Positions 22,739 to 33,774 of a stretch of DNA of 64,000 nucleotides are shown here, piece after piece (positions within the stretch are counted from its first letter, which is position 1; each line of letters begins with the position of its first letter). The position numbers and the translations under genes were made by a program. The DNA is from Sistotremastrum niveocremeum HHB9708 (lineage: Eukaryota > Basidiomycota > Agaricomycetes > Sistotremastrales > Sistotremastraceae). The DNA lies in contig KV419408.1 in the NCBI GenBank assembly GCA_001630475.1, positions 62,001 through 126,000 on the forward strand, written 5' to 3'. A model generated the notes under the pieces. The model was not told the origin of the DNA, did not search any database, and saw nothing but the letters and a program-made list of their open reading frames with translations.

Positions 22739-24279
22739 ATGCCATCTACTCTAACTATCAGCAATGTGCATTTGCCCGGAACAGGCACCGAGCCCGATAA
22801 CAACTTGTACACTGTTGTCTGCGGAGACGCTCAAATCGTCTCAATCAATGCATTCGAAACAGATGCTACACATTCACACTCGGACTGGGTCGATGCCAAC
22901 GGCGGTCTGCTGATACCCTCGTATGCCAGCCTTATCTTGCACTCTGAATTTGCTCGAGCATTCCAGATTATAGGCTCTGTCACTCTCACATCCACCTGGA
23001 CAAGTGCTATCTACTCGAACGGGAGCATAACATAAAGACAGGGTCTGCATCTCTCAATTTCAATATATGCCCTGAAGACACATAACCGAATAACCTCGTA
23101 GGACTTTTGATGAAGCTCTGCAAGTAACATCCCAGGCCAAAGCTAAATTCACCTCGGACGATCTGCTCGCTCGCGGGCGTAGGTTAATTCAAGAAAGCAT
23201 ACTGTTTGGAGTGACATGTATGCGTGCACATGTTGAAGTCGACGATATTGTTCAATATCAATGTCTGGATGCGGCCGTCCAGCTCAAGCGGGAATTCGCC
23301 AACTCTTGCGACATCCTGATTTCAGGTGTGTCCACAGAAAATTCACTCTCTCGACAATCGACTGATACTGTCTTAGTCTTCGCGCAGGACCCATTCTGGA
23401 AATCAGACGATGTTAATCAATCTGCGAATCTGACATATCTGCGGGAGAGCTGCTTGCGAACTCCCGAGATCACTTCGATTGGATCAGCACCCTACGTTGA
23501 AAACTCCCCCGAGAAAAGCCTTCGGAACATCCAGGCCGTGGTGGACCTTGCTCTTCAGCACAACCTTCACCTAGACTTCCATCTCGACTACAACCTATCC
23601 GAAAGCAACGAACCGATGATCTTCGACGTGATCTCTGAACTCAATCGAGTCCAATGGTCACAGCGGATGCCCACAAAACATATCACAATTGGACATGCTA
23701 CTCGTCTTACTCTGCTAGACGACGGACAATTACGCGAGCTTCGACTTGCTATAAGCACCCTTCCGATATCTTTTGTTGGCCTTCCGCAGAGCGATGTGTA
23801 TATCATGGGGAGAGGTGATTCTAGAGCTCCTAGAGGCATGCTGAACGTCCCTATTTTGAAGAGGGAGTACGATTTGGACGTTGCTATAGCCGTCAATAAT
23901 GTGGGGAATGCGTTCACACCGCAGGGGGAACCAGATCCGCTGTCATTATGTCCTCTGGGAGTTGCACTTTATCAAGCATCCACTCCGGCAGATTGTCACT
24001 CTTTACTTGTGCGTAATTCTACAAATTGCGTATGCAAACACTCATTTCTTTGCATAGGAGGCGGTCTCTATCGGGTCTCATCGAGCAGTAGGCCGTAAAT
24101 GCGCCGCTTCACTTCGTGTCAAGGAAGGAAATCCCTCCGATGTCTTAATCCTTCATGGAACTCGTCAATCAAGCATCACCCAAGTGGTTCTGGCTCCTAG
24201 TGTGACTCGGACTACTATTAAGAACGGGCGAATAGTCGCCAAAAGGACTGTCATCGATCATCTAGTTCAGGATACATAA
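22739..24279 (+). CDS. Amidohydrolase-superfamily enzyme, cytosine-deaminase-like
   Basis: Metal-dependent hydrolase of the amidohydrolase superfamily. Start ATG at 22739 (MPSTLTISNVHLPGTGTEPD). After splicing, GGLLIPS joins LCHSHIHLDKCYLLEREHN, which gives the first metal-binding HxH pair (HSHIH). Further exons read RGRRLIQESILFGVTCMRAH, LALQHNLHLDFHLDYNLSES and KHITIGHATRLTLLDD, supplying later His ligands or active-site residues. A late block, AIAVNNVGNAFTPQGEPDPL, sits where bacterial cytosine deaminases carry a catalytic Asp (HDDV/DNV); here the residue is Asn, so the substrate may differ. Four introns place the stop at 24277-24279. Pyrimidine or pterin deamination are possible roles; the substrate is not known. 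Confidence 0.85.
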
Positions 24280-24327
24280 GCATACCGACAAACTACGATA
24301 TATATAAACTAAGACGAACGCCCAATT

Positions 24328-25950
24328 CTATATGAGATCACCATCATCCAATATTTGCATCGCAAAGTCCTCTTCCTCGTCCGAATCGAGATCTGATAAA
24401 TCCTCCACATCCGAGCTCTCGAAAAGAGAGAACTTCTCGACGTGTGTTTTGAGCCACTCAAGATCTCCAGCATCTTCATCGATGTCCAATTCATCCTCTG
24501 AAAGGGCCTGCTGTCCGACTTTCAGTTCGTCCAGTCGCAAACCAGCAGCTATACGAGCTTCCAGGAATGCACGAATTTCTCGGGGGCTCGCACCGACGAT
24601 GCTAAGTATTTTGAGATTAGGTGCGAGCGGGCCTTCTCCTGGGTTGTGATCAGGGTGCAGGCAGAAGAGGAATTCTTCCCTCGCGTAATCCAGGTTGAGG
24701 TGAAGGGACTCTAGGTCTTGGATGGAGGAATAAAGGGCGCGGATAGCAGGCGGGCTGCAATCCATTCCAGAGATTTTAAGTCGTTTGACATTTTCAATTA
24801 GGTGTCTCTGGGGTTCACAGAGGAATTGTAAGAAATCTGTGGCATCGCCGTCTTCGATGTCGAGTTCCAGCTGTTCGAGACATGATGCTTGGAAATGCTT
24901 GATGAGATGGGAAGCATATTCTGTGGGCATGAAGGTGAAGATGAGGGTTTTGAGATTGGGCATGACGAGGATATCATCTTCGGGCCACACCTCGGTCTCT
25001 GAAGGCCCTGAGGATGAGAGGGTAAGGAGTTTGAGTTGGGGAGAAGATTTGATCATCCTGGAAAAGGTCGTCCATGAAGGTCTCAGCTGCTCGTAATGGA
25101 GGGATAGGTCGAGCTCGGTCAGTCCTTGGATGAAGGTGCAATCGTCCCAGGGGAGATGGACACCTGACAATGCGACGACGTTGAGCATCGGGGCACTGCC
25201 GTCGAAGATGAGATGCGGTTCTGGGTACAGCAGCGGCATCTCGTCGGCCTCGAAATCGAGGGTGGTGTCACTCTCGTACATTTCGAGGACCTTGAGACGA
25301 GGAGCAGGACCAGCGTCTTTGAGAGCGGTCAGACATAACGTGAGGAGGTCGAGCTGCGAGACGGTGAAGACAAAGGTCCTCCATCTAAGGGTATGGGGAA
25401 TGATGAGCTCTAAAATTTTCTGAAGATCTTCGGGTAGTGACTCGATGGTTTCTTCGATGAGTTCTTCGCCAATCACGTCGTGCTTTACTTCGGACGTTAG
25501 ATTGATTTCGATATCTAGGTCTGAGCCTTTGGACCTTTCAATCCACGCTCTGGATTTCGTGAAAGGGGGCCCATCCGCGAAATCAAGGTATGTCCACAGA
25601 GTTGGCGCATCGAGTGCAATCTGGCGCCAACGCGAGCATACGTGCGAGACGAGTGTCGGAAAATCTAGCGACCGCTCGTCGTCGTCGGTCGCGTTGGAAG
25701 ACGAGCGGCGGGTGAGTGCATTTGATTCGGGCTGCGAGTCTGTGAAATCAGAGTCGGTGTAGTCCTGGTCGTTTTCTGAACCCGAGTCGTCGATGTCAAC
25801 GTCGACGTCGGAATTGTACTCGTCCTCGTCGTCCTCGTCGTCGGTCCATGCGCCCTCTTCCTCTTCGCGCTCAGCCTCTGTTCCAATGTGGAAGATGTAG
25901 CTGAGGAGCTCTGGCGGGAGGGAGTGAATTGGCGGGACTGGTCGAGCCAT
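24328..25950 (-). CDS. F-box-like protein with degenerate leucine-rich C-terminal region
   Basis: Intronless 540-residue protein, ATG at 25950 (MARPVPPIHSLPPELLSYIF). The F-box begins at residue ~8 (IHSLPPELLSYIFHIG) and resumes at ~95 (FPTLVSHVCSRWRQIALDAP, then LWTYLDF). An Asp/Glu/Ser-rich insert of roughly 70 residues separates the two halves. The C-terminal part has repeated leucine-rich stretches (LTELDLSLHYEQL, LKLLTLSSSG, LESLHLNLDYAREE) like the many lineage-expanded F-box proteins of agaricomycetes. It ends with an acidic tail. Expected role: substrate adaptor of an SCF ubiquitin ligase; substrate unknown. It shares a ~110-bp divergent promoter interval with the Rax1-like gene. Confidence 0.85.
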   Translation of the reverse strand: MARPVPPIHSLPPELLSYIFHIGTEAEREEEEGAWTDDEDDEDEYNSDVDVDIDDSGSENDQDYTDSDFTDSQPESNALTRRSSSNATDDDERSLDFPTLVSHVCSRWRQIALDAPTLWTYLDFADGPPFTKSRAWIERSKGSDLDIEINLTSEVKHDVIGEELIEETIESLPEDLQKILELIIPHTLRWRTFVFTVSQLDLLTLCLTALKDAGPAPRLKVLEMYESDTTLDFEADEMPLLYPEPHLIFDGSAPMLNVVALSGVHLPWDDCTFIQGLTELDLSLHYEQLRPSWTTFSRMIKSSPQLKLLTLSSSGPSETEVWPEDDILVMPNLKTLIFTFMPTEYASHLIKHFQASCLEQLELDIEDGDATDFLQFLCEPQRHLIENVKRLKISGMDCSPPAIRALYSSIQDLESLHLNLDYAREEFLFCLHPDHNPGEGPLAPNLKILSIVGASPREIRAFLEARIAAGLRLDELKVGQQALSEDELDIDEDAGDLEWLKTHVEKFSLFESSDVEDLSDLDSDEEEDFAMQILDDGDLI

Positions 25951-26062
25951 AAAGAAAAAGAAAAAGGCCAGGGTCTGTTCGATGTCATTTGTGCTTATGT
26001 AAGTTCATATGGGTTGACAGGCTTAGGTAAGCAGACTATCTGCTTCTTTGCGTCGACATGAC

Positions 26063-27762
26063 ATGAATGGGCTCTCTTCAATGTCCTCTCCCATGGACTA
26101 CCGCCCGCCCCAGTCGACGCTCTCGCTCAGAGCCATCCTCGACTTTCCCCGCCGTCTCTGCAACCCACCGACGCCGACGACGACAAAGATTCGCTCCTGT
26201 GCTGGTCCGTCCACTTGCGCCCCGGCTCCCGCTTTTGCACTGATCGTTGCGACTCGCAGTGACTCCTGTTTTTGACGTGACCCTCGACGACGTCTTGAAT
26301 CGCAAACACCTGCCCCCGCTCGGTCTCAAGGACTTTGAGGAGTGGCTGCTCTTTGTCGACCGAACACCGCAGAATCTGTGAGGCTCTTATCTCCGCTCGC
26401 CCTCTGCTCGTCGCTCACGCTTTTCTCGAGATATTTTGTGCTATGGCTCAAAGAGTACACGGTGCGATACGAACAGTGGATGCGTGACTCGCGACGGATG
26501 TCCCGACACCGCGTGGGGGGCTTCTCGTTCCAGTCTGAGCTGCGTCCAGTCTCACAGTCGCTCGCCATGTTCTGCACTCGCGCGAAAAAGACGTTCTTTT
26601 CGCCCGACTCCCCCTACCACCTCCACGTCCCTGCTGAGCACCTGAACGCAATTTTGTCGCCTCCGCCAGACGCAGCGGCAGACTCTCCCCATCCCGACCC
26701 TGCCGTGTTCGCGGAGATAAACGCCGACGTTCGCACACTCATGAAAGCTTCCCTCGCCCGCTTTGTTTCCGCCGCCTTCGAGAACGTCAGCACCTTCCGC
26801 GGCGTCTGCGGCGTCATTGGCGGCTGTGCCATGTTCCTCATTGCAGGCTGTCTGCCCCTCATTCTATCCATTCTCGGCGTCCACTCGCGTTGGGCGCGCC
26901 TCTGCAGCATTCCTGGCCTCTGGTTCGGTCTTACCATCATCGTCGCAAGTCTTCACGGCCTTTGTTTCATGGTCTACGTCTTTGGCGATTATAGACAGCT
27001 GCGTTCTTTTGAACTCACAAGGCCTGCTATCTCTGGCCCGGCTCCGGTCGCACTCTCCCCCGTCTTACCCCCAGCCTACTTCTCCCGTTCTTCGCGAGAA
27101 CAATACGAAGATTCATTTGTCTCCACCAATGCAAGTCAACCCTCGCTCGCTTCCCATTCCTCGGACTCTGTTGGCGAGGGCATATTTGTATCCGGTGCAT
27201 ACCCACCCGACGAAATGGAAGAGGTCGATCCCGACGTCATCGTCGACGATCCTCCAATCCCTCGCGAAACGGCCGGTTTCATCCATCACTACGAAGGCCA
27301 GATGATCGTGCGTAATTCGCTGGACGTCGAGACGGTCGCTGGAACCCAACGACTGGACCATTTCGACTTTGACGCCCTTCCCACCCCTCCAAAATGTCTC
27401 TTGTTCGATCGGCCCGAAAAGCCAAAACTTCAACCTCTTGAAATCCCTAATCCCCCTTCGAACCCTCAAACCGCCCCTATCTCCCAACCGATCAAGATCG
27501 ATGAGGTATGCATGTCCTGTTCATATAAATTTGTGAAATTAAATGTTATACACAGAAGAGAGAAGTGGACGCATCTCATGCTCCGCCGCCAGCATATCAC
27601 TATCCCAACGTCCCTCCTTTTGGTCCACTTACACCCGTTCTGAGTCCGGTTGTGAGTCGAGCTCAGTGGGAACTGCTGATGAGGTCAATTGTGGTCGCGT
27701 TTTTCCTTACCTGTGGAATTATCGCGGGTGGTCTGGCTGTTCCCGAAGTTGTCAGGCTGTGA
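26063..27762 (+). CDS. Rax1-like RGS-domain membrane protein
   Basis: Membrane protein with an RGS domain, resembling yeast Rax1, which acts in bud-site selection and cell polarity. Start chosen at ATG 26063 (MNGLSSMSSPMDYRPP); an upstream in-frame ATG at 26048 is also possible. Introns join SCA to VTPVFDVTLDDVLNRKHLPP and RTPQNL to YFVLWLKEYTVRYEQWM; together these form the start of the RGS fold (LKDFEEWLLFVDRTPQNL). The RGS end is followed by two membrane helices (GVIGGCAMFLIAGCLPLILS and FGLTIIVASLHGLCFMVYVF), a Pro/Asp-rich cytosolic region, then after a short intron a last helix (LLMRSIVVAFFLTCGIIAGG) near the end VVRL. Confidence 0.85.
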
Positions 27763-27986
27763 TTTTCTTTTATCGTGTGGCTCTTGTTGTCAATCCTGTT
27801 GCGATGGCTTTCTATCTTAGGCGCCTTGCCATCTCATCTCGTTGCGTTTTTGTTTTGTTTTGATTTCTTCTGACTTCTGTATGCTCACTTGTACTTCTCT
27901 GGATACTTACCGGCCGGTTTGGTTGCCAAACTAGGTTGACGATTTTTGTTTTACAAATATATACAATAACAACAAAGGATGGTACA

Positions 27987-28919
27987 TCAAGTCCGGCCGT
28001 TCCAAGGAACTTCTGTGATTCCAAATACAACATCAGGCAAATCTCCTCTCGAGAACATGCCGGACGAGGCAGGTGTTCGTTCCTTGCCCTTGGCGGTCTG
28101 ATACATCTCGGACTTCTCGATGGCGGGCATGGAGACTAACGTGACTACCTGCACTGTGCCCTCTTCCTGTGCTTCTAGAGAGGGTTCAAGAGCGTCCACG
28201 CGGGCAGGTGAAGGGTTCGATGGGGGAGGAGTTCGTCGGCGATTTTTGCGAAACGGCCATAGTGATGATTGCTGAGACGGCGTCTGCGAGGATGAGAGTG
28301 GTGCACTCGTGCTCCGACTCTGGTCATTTGTGGATAGAGGGTCACTTGAAGAATCTATTTTCGTCCCATAGATCGACGCAGAGATTGGCTGCGGAATGGG
28401 ACGTGAGAGAATTAGATGACTGTGGGACGAAGTCATTAATGATAAATGGGCACTGTGCTGACCTTGATATGTTGCCAGTTCTTAATGTCGTATGGATCGT
28501 CGTCTCTGCTTTCTAATAATGCTTCCCACATGACTGGTTTAGGACCAATGTGTTTCGATCGACTGGAGGGAGGCAAGGCCGTGCCATTCCGAATGGACTC
28601 TTCAAGCCGCCGCTGGAGTCGTCTCCGCAGTACGTACGACCTCAAGACGATGGCACATGATACAGAGAGCAATAGGAAGAGAGTCGCTGATGAGCAGAGA
28701 TGAGAGAGGAGCAAGACGGGTGCTGGCGAGCGTTAGCTACCTAGAAATGTAAATCTGGAAACATCGGGTAAGAGCTCAGGGCCAGGGCTGACAAATGGTT
28801 CCGACGACGTACAGATACAACGACGATGAGATGGCGGAACCGCCAGACGACGAGGTCTGAGCTGGCGCGGACGACGTGGACGACGAGGAGAGAGTGGGAG
28901 TGGACGCTGTTGAGCTCAT
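27987..28919 (-). CDS. Small single-pass membrane protein, uncharacterised
   Basis: Not recognised as a named family. Start ATG at 28919 (MSSTASTPTLSSSSTSS), a Ser/Thr-rich N terminus that would suit a glycosylated outer segment. A hydrophobic segment is split by an intron (SLYLYVVGTIS joins PVLLLSHLCSSATLFLLLSV), followed by a basic stretch (RSYVLRRRLQRRLEESI) consistent with a cytosolic stop-transfer. A third exon (PISASIYGTKIDSSSDPL to EVPWNGRT) is Ser/Pro-rich. Similar small Ser-rich membrane proteins are common in agaricomycetes; function unknown. Confidence 0.65.
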
Positions 28920-29076
28920 GGTGGTAAGAGGAGTGAGAGAGGCGGCAAACCAAGAGAGGACTTGAGTTTCACGCGATCGCAAGAATTCCGGCGCACGCTC
29001 ACTCGGCGAATTGTGGCTCGCAATCGGATAATCTCTGCCAGTGCCAGTCACTATAGCACTTTATATACAGCTTCTA

Positions 29077-30134
29077 TTATTTCTCTGAACCGCCCTTCAG
29101 CCGTAACTTGACCTGCTCCAGCGCCCGCAACAAGTCTGCACTTGCCGTCTCGGGCAGCCCAAACAGGCTCACCACGTCCGGCACTTTGGCTGCACTCAGC
29201 AGCACACTGGCATCCGTTCCCTCTGACTGGGTCGACTCGTAAATAGCATCGAGCTCTTTACTGGGCTGGGTCTCAATCAAGTCGTGTTCAAGAAGCTCTT
29301 CGATGTGTTCCGAGGATTTCCAAGCTACAGGGCGTTCTCAGAAAAATGTCTGAATAAATAAAGGGAATATGCACAAACCTCGGTAATGCGACCACGATCT
29401 CCAGGCACTGAAGAAGAAGGGAAGGTTCGGAATAATAGCTACGGAGTAGAACTTTCGTTAGGACAAAGCATCGTTTTCTGTAGAAATCATATACGCACGG
29501 ACAATCATAAAGGGTGCTGTCAGAGGTGCGATGCCCAGCCATGTATAGAATCCACGTCTATGCAACGGTGTCCGTTTTTCTAGTAATGATTTGAGATGTC
29601 CTAAGGGTGCACCAAATTCGGTAGGATGGAAAAGAGTGATCTATATAAGGCTAAGCATTCAAATTGTCGACGAAGCGTTCATTACTCACCTTCTCTTCCA
29701 GCTTTTTCTCCTCAGAGCTCTCGCCATTTATCACCTTTGTGATACGAGGCCCCATAGCAGGATCAAAGCTCTTCAACGCGAGCTCCTCAAAGTCTATACG
29801 GTCCATGATGCGTTCTCCATACCGGAACGTCCGTAACTAAGATCGAGCAACGATACGCGTCAGTTTCATAATGTTCAAAGCATTCTCAATGTCGAGCATG
29901 AACGCACTCGATCCTTACCCTCCAGTTCCCCTCAGGTGCTTTCCCAAAGCTCGCCCACGTCGAAGCTGCTTTTTCCGTAACGCGTTTTAGAATCCCCGGC
30001 TGCTTGGCATCTTCTCCGGAAGTGGGAGGCGCTGTCGTCTGAAGGTGGTAGTACACGAACGGTATAGGGAATCCTGAACGCTGAGCGACTCTTAAAGTTG
30101 TCAAAGGTAGAGCAATGATTCTTTGCCCAGGCAT
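29077..30134 (-). CDS. Mitochondrial K+/H+ exchange-related protein (Mit_KHE1 family)
   Basis: Mitochondrial inner-membrane protein of the Mit_KHE1 family, related to yeast proteins linked to potassium/proton exchange. Start ATG at 30134 (MPGQRIIALPLTTLRVAQRS), a basic leader that could be a targeting sequence. Exons join to read WRLRTFRYGERIMDRIDFEE, MGPRITKVINGESSEEKKLE, ITLFHPTEFGAPLGHLKSLL, GFYTWLGIAPLTAPFMIVPI and IPNLPFFFSAWRSWSHYR. The last two are the hydrophobic hairpin and aromatic segment typical of the family. Four introns, all about 50-60 nt. The C-terminal exon (LIETQPSKELDAIYES) is polar. The family call rests on remembered motifs and is fairly firm. Confidence 0.8.
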
Positions 30135-30267
30135 GACGATGCTTATGTAATCTCATGTTCCTTCACATCGAACTCCACAATACTTGGTCGAAGAAAATTT
30201 GAAATTCCGAAAGACGCACATACATGATACAAAATTATTTCATAAGGTGGTTTGGGTCAACAAAGTT

Positions 30268-31495
30268 CTACGAAACGCTAACAGACTTGGCAGGGTTTTC
30301 CTGTTGCAGCCGAGCATTATATTCAGCTAGTCTCTTCTTCTCGTCCTCCATGATTTTGTTTTGCATCGCCAATCGCTTCGGGACAACTCTTCTTCTCTCA
30401 GTAGTAGGATGGAAGTCCAACGAATCCACTCCAAGTGCCTTGAGAGTCTTCAACTCGACCAAGCTATAGTCGTCCTTGTTGGGACGGTTGAAGCAGAACG
30501 GCTCCTTCAAACTGACCGGAGGATTTGTGATGATCCTCTGCTTGCGAGTCAAGTTCTTGGAAGCCGAGTGCATCATAAGAGGGTGCATAAGTACGACGTC
30601 GCCGATATTGCCCGTCATCTCGTCGAAGATCTTGCACTCCCGGATCTTCTCGAGATGGCTCCAGTAGTGAGGGTCCAGGTGGTGGTTTTCGTTGGCGTAG
30701 GGAGAGGTGGAAGGGGTTAGTGAGAGACCGGTTGGGAGGACACCTTCGGGGTGCTCTGCGAGATATTTGGCGATCATGTCGATGCCGTCGGGAGAAATGA
30801 ATGTGCCGCCACCGCGGGGCTCGATGTCGGAGAACAAAGGAATGACCAACAAAGCTTGCTCAGGCGAATCGAGGAAGTGGACCTATGAATCATCGTTGAG
30901 TATCAGAATTCAAACTAACTATCGAGTGAACTCACGAAGAAATCGCCTGAAGGATGAATGATCAGTGAACGTCGTTCGGCATCGAAAATACGATCCACTC
31001 ACCATCGACGTGCCAGTTATCAAGATCTTTGGGGTCGATATGAACGTCAGGACCAGACAAGGCTTCCGTTCCCAGATTGACAATGAAGCTGTCGTTCCAA
31101 ACCGCGCTCTTGGGGTCGATTCTGTCTTCACCGCCCAACAGCTCAGTCATAGCTTCCCACACCTGTGCAAATGTCAATTCACAAGAAAAGATAGAGCGTA
31201 ATGTGTATGTACCTTGGGAGCAAACTCCTGGAGAGCCGCAGTTCTGTGATTCGGCATATGGACCTTCTCCTTATTCCAGGTAGACACATCGTTAGGATCC
31301 ATGCCGAGCCGAATCCAGACCATCTTGGTCCAGTCTGCAGCCTTTTCCTTACTGAACGCCTCCTTGATGACTACATAGCCTTTGTCCATAAAGTGTTGGA
31401 CTTGCTCCTCTACATGCGTCGAAAGTAGGATTAGAGCATGAAAGTTGAAGACGACACAAGGACTCGCCAGAAAGGTAGTTGTATTTGGCAGACAT
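30268..31495 (-). CDS. Phytanoyl-CoA dioxygenase (PhyH) family Fe(II)/2-oxoglutarate enzyme
   Basis: Non-heme iron oxygenase. Start ATG at 31495 (MSAKYNYLS); the first intron, 31410-31467, begins GC (GCGAGT...TAG) and joins to EEQVQHFMDKGYVVIKEAFS, the usual PhyH opening. The HxD iron triad is visible as NWHVDG, then VIPLFSDIEPRGGGTFISPD, and the distal His is in VVLMHPLMMHSASKN, followed by an Arg-containing strand (RIITNPPVSLKEPF) that would hold 2-oxoglutarate. The C terminus is a charged helix (RLAMQNKIMEDEKKRLAEYN). Substrate unknown; many fungal members are orphan. A TATA-like CATAAATATT lies about 60-70 bp upstream. Confidence 0.88.
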
Positions 31496-31552
31496 GATAG
31501 AGGAACAGGGAACGTAACAAGGATGGGATGTAGGGACTTGTGCCCTTTGGCA

Positions 31553-31564
31553 TTAATATTTATG
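31553..31564 (-). promoter_or_regulatory. TATA-like element upstream of the PhyH gene
   Basis: On the minus strand the sequence reads CTCATAAATATT, roughly 60 bp upstream of the PhyH start codon. The position suits a core promoter, but this is by eye only. Confidence 0.3.
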
Positions 31565-31662
31565 AGGGCAGGTCATGGGGAAGCGGGGCGCGGAGGACCG
31601 CGAAAGATAATCTACGCGATCTAGATGCCGACAATGCGCCGATTGGCTGAACCCCACACTGG

Positions 31663-33460
31663 TTACGATAGAAACTCGTCCCCAGACCCATTAAATTTCT
31701 CTCTCTCTTTCTTCCAAGGCTCCCAGACTGTGCCATATTTCTTCAAGAGCTCACCAAGTTCTTCTCGTTGTTCGCGCTGTTGGGCAGCAGAAACCGAATT
31801 AATTTCAGAAAATACGGATCTTGGCAACATGCTCACGAGATTCCAAGGCTCGTCCCCGGCATACACATCTGAGAAGAGCTCCTTGAGCTCCCAACGGCTC
31901 AGGTTCTCGGCCCGCTTGAAAGCCGTGAGAATTTCACTTTTCAAGCGTGCTTTGAGTTCGGTTTCTTCATCATCAGACCACCACTTCCGTGACTCCAGGA
32001 ACAGGCGCAGTCGTGAAACGGGGTTGTCGACCTTTTTACGGTCTTCCACCTCTTGCCGTGCCCGATAGGCAAAAGAATCATCTGATGTCGAGTGATGACC
32101 CACTCTAGTAAAACACTAAAAGTCAGCCGCCATGGTGGACTGCCGTCGAGCTGAGCATTGACCTGTACGTCATTGACTCTACGAGAACGGCTCTCCCTTG
32201 CTGGACGCAACGCCGTCGGGCTTCCCGCACGGCTCCGAGGACGGCCAAGATATCGTTTCCGTCGACCCGTATCGTATCAATCCCGTACCCAGGCCCACGA
32301 GCCGCTATGCCGTCGCCATAATATTGCTCAGATGAAGGGGTTGAAATTGCAAATCCGTTATTCCTAACAATGAAAAGGGTGGGAGACGGAATTGTAGATG
32401 CAAGCAGCATGCCCGCATGGAAATCTCCCTCGGAAGCCGCGCCTTGAGATAGTTGAGGTACGGATCCGTTCGCTGAAGCACTAGTTCTCGTACCTTCACC
32501 AAAATAACAAACCGCACAGTCTTTGCCTCTTCGTTCAGGGTCACGCTTTAGTGCATAGCCAACACCGGCAGCTTGAGGAATCTGAGTAGCGAGGGGTGAA
32601 GAGATAGTATGGAAATGATGTTGTGGAGAGCCAAAGTGCTGTAGCAACATACGGGTGAGTATATGCTGAGCTCAGCCAGGACCGAAACTGTCTTACCACA
32701 GGCATTTGGCGACCCTTGGTGGCTTTATCCTCCTTATTACCAAGACATTGAGACATGATAGAATCCAAGTCGAACCCTCTCCATAACAGAACACCCATTT
32801 CTCGGTATTGTCCCAAGACTCTGGCAGTTGTTCAATCCTTGCGGATACGACGCAGGGTAGCACTCACTCATCTGTCGGAGACAAAGCTGCGGCCGATCCA
32901 ACTACGGTTGCTTCTTCGCCATGCTAACAAAGAATGACATTCCTATGATCCGGTGTTACATCTTAGGGCTTACGGCAGTCATCTACGGATTGTAAGTCAA
33001 GGATGCGCGGAAGCTGAACTGAAGGACTGACGTAGAAACTGATTTTTCCTTGTCTCTGAACACTATATAGGAGCGTATCGAGAGTAGGAAGGAGCATCAT
33101 TGTCTCATAGCTTGAGCATATATATGAGAAGGGCTGGCATACTATAGTCGAGAGTGATTACTGACAGTTTGCGAGCAAAACTCTCGTCGATCTAAATCAG
33201 AGACGAGATTGACATGGTCATAGACGGAAAAAAGGGAGTAGGTGTACCTCTGGGACTGTAGATCCATCGATGGGTTGGCCAACGCTGTCCAGTACTCTGT
33301 ACGTTGGGATCTGTTGACCGTCGGGACGAACGGAGTTAAAGAACTCAAGATCAGTGGTTATGGGAGAGTGGGAGTGAGGCAAATTTCCGTGTTTAAAGTC
33401 AGAATAGGTTCGTTTGCGTGCAGTACAGCTAGCAGCTCGACGACCCAAGTGTCGAAACAT
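31663..33460 (-). CDS. BCKDHA: Branched-chain 2-oxoacid dehydrogenase E1 alpha subunit, mitochondrial
   Basis: Thiamine-diphosphate-dependent decarboxylase subunit of the complex that degrades Val, Leu and Ile keto acids in mitochondria. Start ATG at 33460 ([20 protein letters not shown]), a good targeting peptide. Spliced exons read [77 protein letters not shown], the ThDP-binding stretch [36 protein letters not shown] and the phosphorylation-loop motif [16 protein letters not shown]. It includes a 9-nt microexon (32974-32982, ATGACTGCC, encoding MTA); without it the invariant FYMTxxGEE block would be broken. About eight introns. No E1 beta, E2 or E3 gene in view. Confidence 0.95.
32974..32982 (-). 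other. 9-nt microexon in the E1 alpha gene
   Basis: ATGACTGCC flanked by ...CCGTAG (acceptor) and GTAAGC (donor) on the minus strand; the upstream exon ends TTCTAC with donor GTCAGT and the downstream exon starts CATGGCGAAGAA. Joined they read ISFY-MTA-HGEEA, matching the family block FYMTxxGEE in length and sequence. Confidence 0.8.
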
Positions 33461-33774
33461 GGCCGGCGAAGGAGACAAGGTGAGCGCTCTCGGAGCATGG
33501 GCTTGGTCACGTGACAGACGGACTCACGCACAATATCTCCGTCAGTGCTATAGCCAGTCAACTGAAAGAGACAGAACGTATGGTAATATTGGGACAAGAC
33601 TGTGTGCTGTTCGTGCTGCTTTAAGATGAATATTCTATGTGTTTACGGGGATAGCCGGACATAAGAACAAGAGCACATGGAATACGACGTCACGTTTGTG
33701 ACAAGTGTGTGCTCTCTTTCTCTCATCTTCTCTCTTTATTCCAGTCGCTCTTTTATTTTTCATTCCTTTGCTCG

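Noticed and set aside
22579-22812. Minus-strand open stretch over the amidohydrolase start
   Set aside because: It overlaps the plus-strand first exon, whose spliced product is clearly an amidohydrolase.
28169-28703. Plus-strand open stretches near 28.2-28.7 kb
   Set aside because: These are antisense to the small membrane protein exons, which have a coherent splice pattern and a membrane helix.
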